From the NCBI GenBank assembly GCA_003344405.1, contig NOWV01000350.1:1-41818 (forward strand): a DNA stretch of 41,818 bases. The letters are read 5' to 3'. This document shows, piece by piece, positions 38,313 to 41,818 of this stretch. The first letter of the stretch is position 1. Each line of letters opens with the position of its first letter. Origin of the DNA: Trichoplax sp. H2. Lineage: Eukaryota; Placozoa; Uniplacotomia; Trichoplacea. Made by a program: the position numbers and the translations under genes. A model generated the notes under the pieces. That model did not search any database and was not told the origin of the DNA. It was given only the letters and a program-made list of their open reading frames with translations.

Positions 38313-41300
38313 TGTTAATTATTACGTTACTACCAATTCCCAAAAGTCTTGCAACGCGTTAGACCGCATTAATTGCAAACCTTGAGGATTAATCGTTTAG
38401 CACTAATTTTTTCCTTTATAATTCTATGCGGCAACGGATATTTAGTCTTTTAATTAAAAACTTTCAAGATGGCGTTTGTCAGAGTTTACTATTAAGTATT
38501 TTTATTAAAAAGTGAGCGCTCTAATGTATAGAAAGGGCTAAACTTTGGCATAGCCAATGATAACTCATTCTTCGATAGCACCACGCGCCTGGATTGCAAA
38601 GTCCATCTTCAATTAAAGAATTTGTTTATAAGAAGTTTGGAATATCTCAGCATGAATTGGTGACGCTATTATTCATGACCTTACATAGCTATTAAATTTG
38701 ACATTTAAGTATTAATATACTAATTATTTACCTTAGATTTGTTGGTATTCTATGCTTTATTATGGTGAAAAATATGGCATGAACACTGGTAATGATCACT
38801 TGGAATTTATTACTACGTAGGAAAATAATAAAACGAATTGTACAGTACAAGTATGATATAATTTCTTATTGATGAATGTTGTTGATTAAAATAACAGTCT
38901 ACGGAGGATCATACATTTTAATGAGTTAAATATTGACGCCTACGGTATCAAGTAAGGTATGCATAGAATTTAGCTTCCGCTGCACTTAATGTCACTAAAA
39001 TATTTCATGGTGAGACTGTATAATGGACTGCAATAATCCGACAATAAATTAGCGTAAGCTTCTATAGAAATTTGATTACGCATCGATAATTTTTAATCAA
39101 TCATTTTATAAGAGCTCAAGTTCCTTTCACGGATAGCATTTAAAGAATAAAATGTAAATACTTTTTACTTGAGGAGTTAGCTGATTGATAAAATTGAGAA
39201 AAAATTTGGGTTTGTTGTACTTTAAAATAAATACATAAAGAATTTTAGAAGGCCTTCCGATATTTTTTAGCTTTAATACGAAAATTCATATTTTGATATT
39301 ACGTTATTATGAATTAAAGACATTTAATAATAATAACTATCATTAATATTTCGTAAACCAAATCAGTTTTTCAACTACAAGATGGATACGGATAGTTTTG
39401 AATTTCTCTTACCGAGTCTCATCGAACTTTGATAATAACTCTAGATTCTGTATGCATCTTTAAGTATTTAAAACCGCTACTGATGCCTACCTACATACAA
39501 GTACGCCTTGCATATATATTTTATCGTTTCGTTTTGAAGCAATCCCCTAAATTTATAGGTTCAGTTGGTAGCAATTAAAATGATTTAATAACAGTAAATG
39601 TCAAGTTAGCGACATTTGATGGCTTTAATATCGTTACAAATCGTGCAATATATAGAAAAAATTTAGCAATTACAGTAAATATTATTCTAAATTTTTAAAG
39701 ATTAAGGATTGAACGTCAACTTTACAAAGCTTTAGCTCAAAAATTTGTTAATGGGAATAAAGAGTCTGAAGTAAAAAGAATTCTGAAGCATATTGATAAT
39801 ATGAATTAGCTTAAAAGGCACATTCATTGATACATGCTTATTTTAAACCATTTACTGTAGCTATCAAGTATGGAAATTTCACACGGGATAATTATAAATT
39901 CACCATAGTAAAAATGGTCTAATATTTAAGTACAAGCTAACATAAAAATAGATTTCAAAGGTTATACTGTACTCTGGAAAGATAAACTAGCAAATAAAGT
40001 ATGCTAAGATAATAATTAATTTTGTGGTAAGAATCGAGGTTATAGCTGGTTGAAGAATAAACTTTGATTTATTAAATATACAAAATTTACTAATTAAAAT
40101 GATATTATTTCAATAGAAGGATGACTAACTTTTAAAATCTTCCCAAAATAGTCTATATTTCATAAAAAGTAACCCATACTTATGTAAAGGCAACCATTCA
40201 ACATAATCGTATGTGGACTATCGTAGAGTCTATTGATGATAGCTAAAAATTTCTGCCGATAAAATATATATATAACTAATAGCTATACTGCGATATATGC
40301 TATATTCATGACACTTGGTTCTTTATTACAAGAAATTATATCTAAATGAATCCTTTCATAGTACATTTCGAAATATAGAGGATTGTTGTGCAGAATTTCT
40401 ACCAGAAAATTTTACAACATTTTTTATCATCAATTTATCCACATATACGGTAATATATATGTTGCTACTATTTATGATCCAATGGCTCTGCTAGATATCT
40501 TAAAATGGGCCCCAATGTCGGGAGTTTATCTAGTTTATACTGAATAATAATGCCAGTTGTAAACAGCTCTGTATTAAATTAAATAAGCTGAGTTTGTTAT
40601 TGACAAAGATATTCAGCGAGCATCGTCAGTAACAGAGAAGAAATACGGCACGCAGTACAGGTGGATGAGATATACTTCTAAAGTATGATTAAGGAAAACA
40701 TAAGACTTTATATTACTTTAATATACTGTAAGTAATTGTTCTTTAAATCAGATGTATATTACTAGATTTTTAATTATAATGTAGAGAAATTAAAGTAATC
40801 CATAATTAGAATGAATTACCAACATAATCTATGAACAGACGTCATTTAAGAACTTTCTAGATATAACTAATAACACTTTTCTTGAAATAGTGTATTTTCT
40901 TTATAGCATATTTCTCGTCCAAACATGAAAAATAATGTAGTCGAGAATTTGTTTACCGTCAGGATATCTTAACAATTTGCATTACGTACTGTGGTAAATT
41001 TCTGTTGATAGATGATATTCGAAATATATGTTATTTTAGTATAAAGAATGAAAAAAGAATCATATTGGTGTTAATATAAGGCACTAGCAAAATTTCTAAT
41101 GTCGGTTAATTGTAAATGCTACAGAGGCAAATACGTTTTTATCTTCGAATATGATGAATATTAGGAAATGCTTGATAGAGTAGTATATCACTATTATCGA
41201 TTGCTATATACGCGTATTGTGGGAGTTTGGTTTTCGACCACAAGAAGTGACGCAGCAAAACATGTGCATCTCTTTTAAAGATTTATCTTTAGTTTTCATA

Positions 41301-41547
41301 GTCTAAAATCTTACTATAGACCCATCTATAACTAATAGTATGCAGATTTACGAAAACTAAACGTAACAATAGGTATTTGCTTCGGATATTTTAAATTTGG
41401 TGTGATATATACCAATCACGAAATTCCAAATTTTAGAAAAATAAGGGCTTTATTGAATCTTATACAAAGATTAACTACACACAGCTCTAGTCTAGCCGAA
41501 TACTATTACTAAAGACTTCTACAACGAACTAACTGAATAATCTAAAG
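38313..41547. other. Upstream flank of the perlecan-like gene, no gene recognised
   Basis: Should contain the 5' UTR and promoter. No TATA box or initiator could be placed. The plus strand has AAGATGGCG at about 38467-38475, identical to the core of the YY1-type element, about 155 bp upstream of the start codon. The remaining 3 kb is AT-rich with only short frames. Confidence 0.5.
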
Positions 41548-41736
41548 TTGCATGCTTTTATACTTTCCGTAGTATTCGCAGCTACAATCCGCCTGGCAAC
41601 CTTTTACCTTATATTACACATAGTTAAATTATTCTTAGTCAGATTATTCTACTGCGGGCCATCATTAATCCAATATGGATACGACTACAGTACTTACGTA
41701 GACATTATTCACACCAGCCAAAGTACAATGAATTAA
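41548..41736 (+). CDS. Unrecognised small hydrophobic ORF near right edge
   Basis: A 62-codon ATG-started frame, richer in C than its surroundings. It has two hydrophobic stretches (FILSVVFAATIRLATFYLIL and VKLFLVRLF) and ends IHTSQSTMN before TAA. The SQSTMN end recalls the text before NPxxY in TM7 of rhodopsin-class receptors, and a further exon could follow beyond the window. The evidence does not separate a terminal exon from a chance frame. Confidence 0.2.
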   Translation: MHAFILSVVFAATIRLATFYLILHIVKLFLVRLFYCGPSLIQYGYDYSTYVDIIHTSQSTMN

Positions 41737-41818
41737 CCATATCCTAATATATGATTTACAGCTCTATTTTTACCTATAGCCTTTTTAGTAACTCAGCAGC
41801 TTACTGTATATAGTCATC

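Noticed and set aside
38400-41818. Search for tRNA, rRNA, CRISPR or bacterial-type operons
   Set aside because: No cloverleaf, regular repeat array or Shine-Dalgarno-led gene series was seen. Spliced genes and animal matrix domains show the DNA is metazoan.

Overview
The window is eukaryotic and almost wholly occupied by one very large minus-strand gene. It encodes a perlecan (HSPG2)-like basement-membrane proteoglycan core protein. I could follow the gene from its start codon (ATG at 38312-38310, with a signal peptide) to its stop codon (TAG at 2087-2085). It has 95 coding exons separated by 94 introns: 93 are GT-AG and one is GC-AG. The exon lengths add up to 17,175 nt, and every splice phase closes in frame, giving a predicted protein of about 5,724 residues. 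Base composition is strongly AT-rich, introns are mostly 90-600 bp, and most domain exons carry phase-1 boundaries. This suggests an early-branching, intron-rich metazoan. A placozoan (Trichoplax-like) is my best guess, but it is an inference I cannot test here.

Layout in gene direction (high to low coordinate): 41818-38313, upstream flank with no convincing gene; 38312-36933, signal peptide, short acidic Tyr-rich segment and SEA domain; 36816-35903, three LDL-receptor class A modules; 35775-35491, the first Ig domain; 35353-22670, four laminin-IV (L4) domains, each followed by laminin-type EGF (LE) repeats and built from a repeated exon cassette; 22516-5082, thirty-seven Ig domains, one per exon; 4124-3282, a single exon with laminin G (LG) plus two EGF modules; 3173-2085, a second LG domain split over six exons; 2084-1, 3' flank with a candidate poly(A) signal and a short 7TM-receptor-like ORF on the plus strand.

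The order SEA - LDLa - Ig - L4/LE - Ig array - LG/EGF is that of vertebrate perlecan domains I-V. Four things differ: 38 Ig domains in all (22 in human), four L4 domains (three in human), three LDLa modules (four in human), and a C-terminal region reduced to LG-EGF-EGF-LG. Part of the Ig array (about 7,137-14,237) grew by duplication of a two-exon unit. Its two exon types keep exact lengths of 267 and 261 bp, and eroded Ig-like pieces lie in the introns between units. The SEA domain carries a GSVVA sequence at the position of the autoproteolytic site of mucin SEA domains. The N-terminus has no SGD glycosaminoglycan triplet.

No RNA gene, CRISPR array or intact mobile element was recognised. 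Two introns hold short related remnants that look like a decayed DDE transposase.
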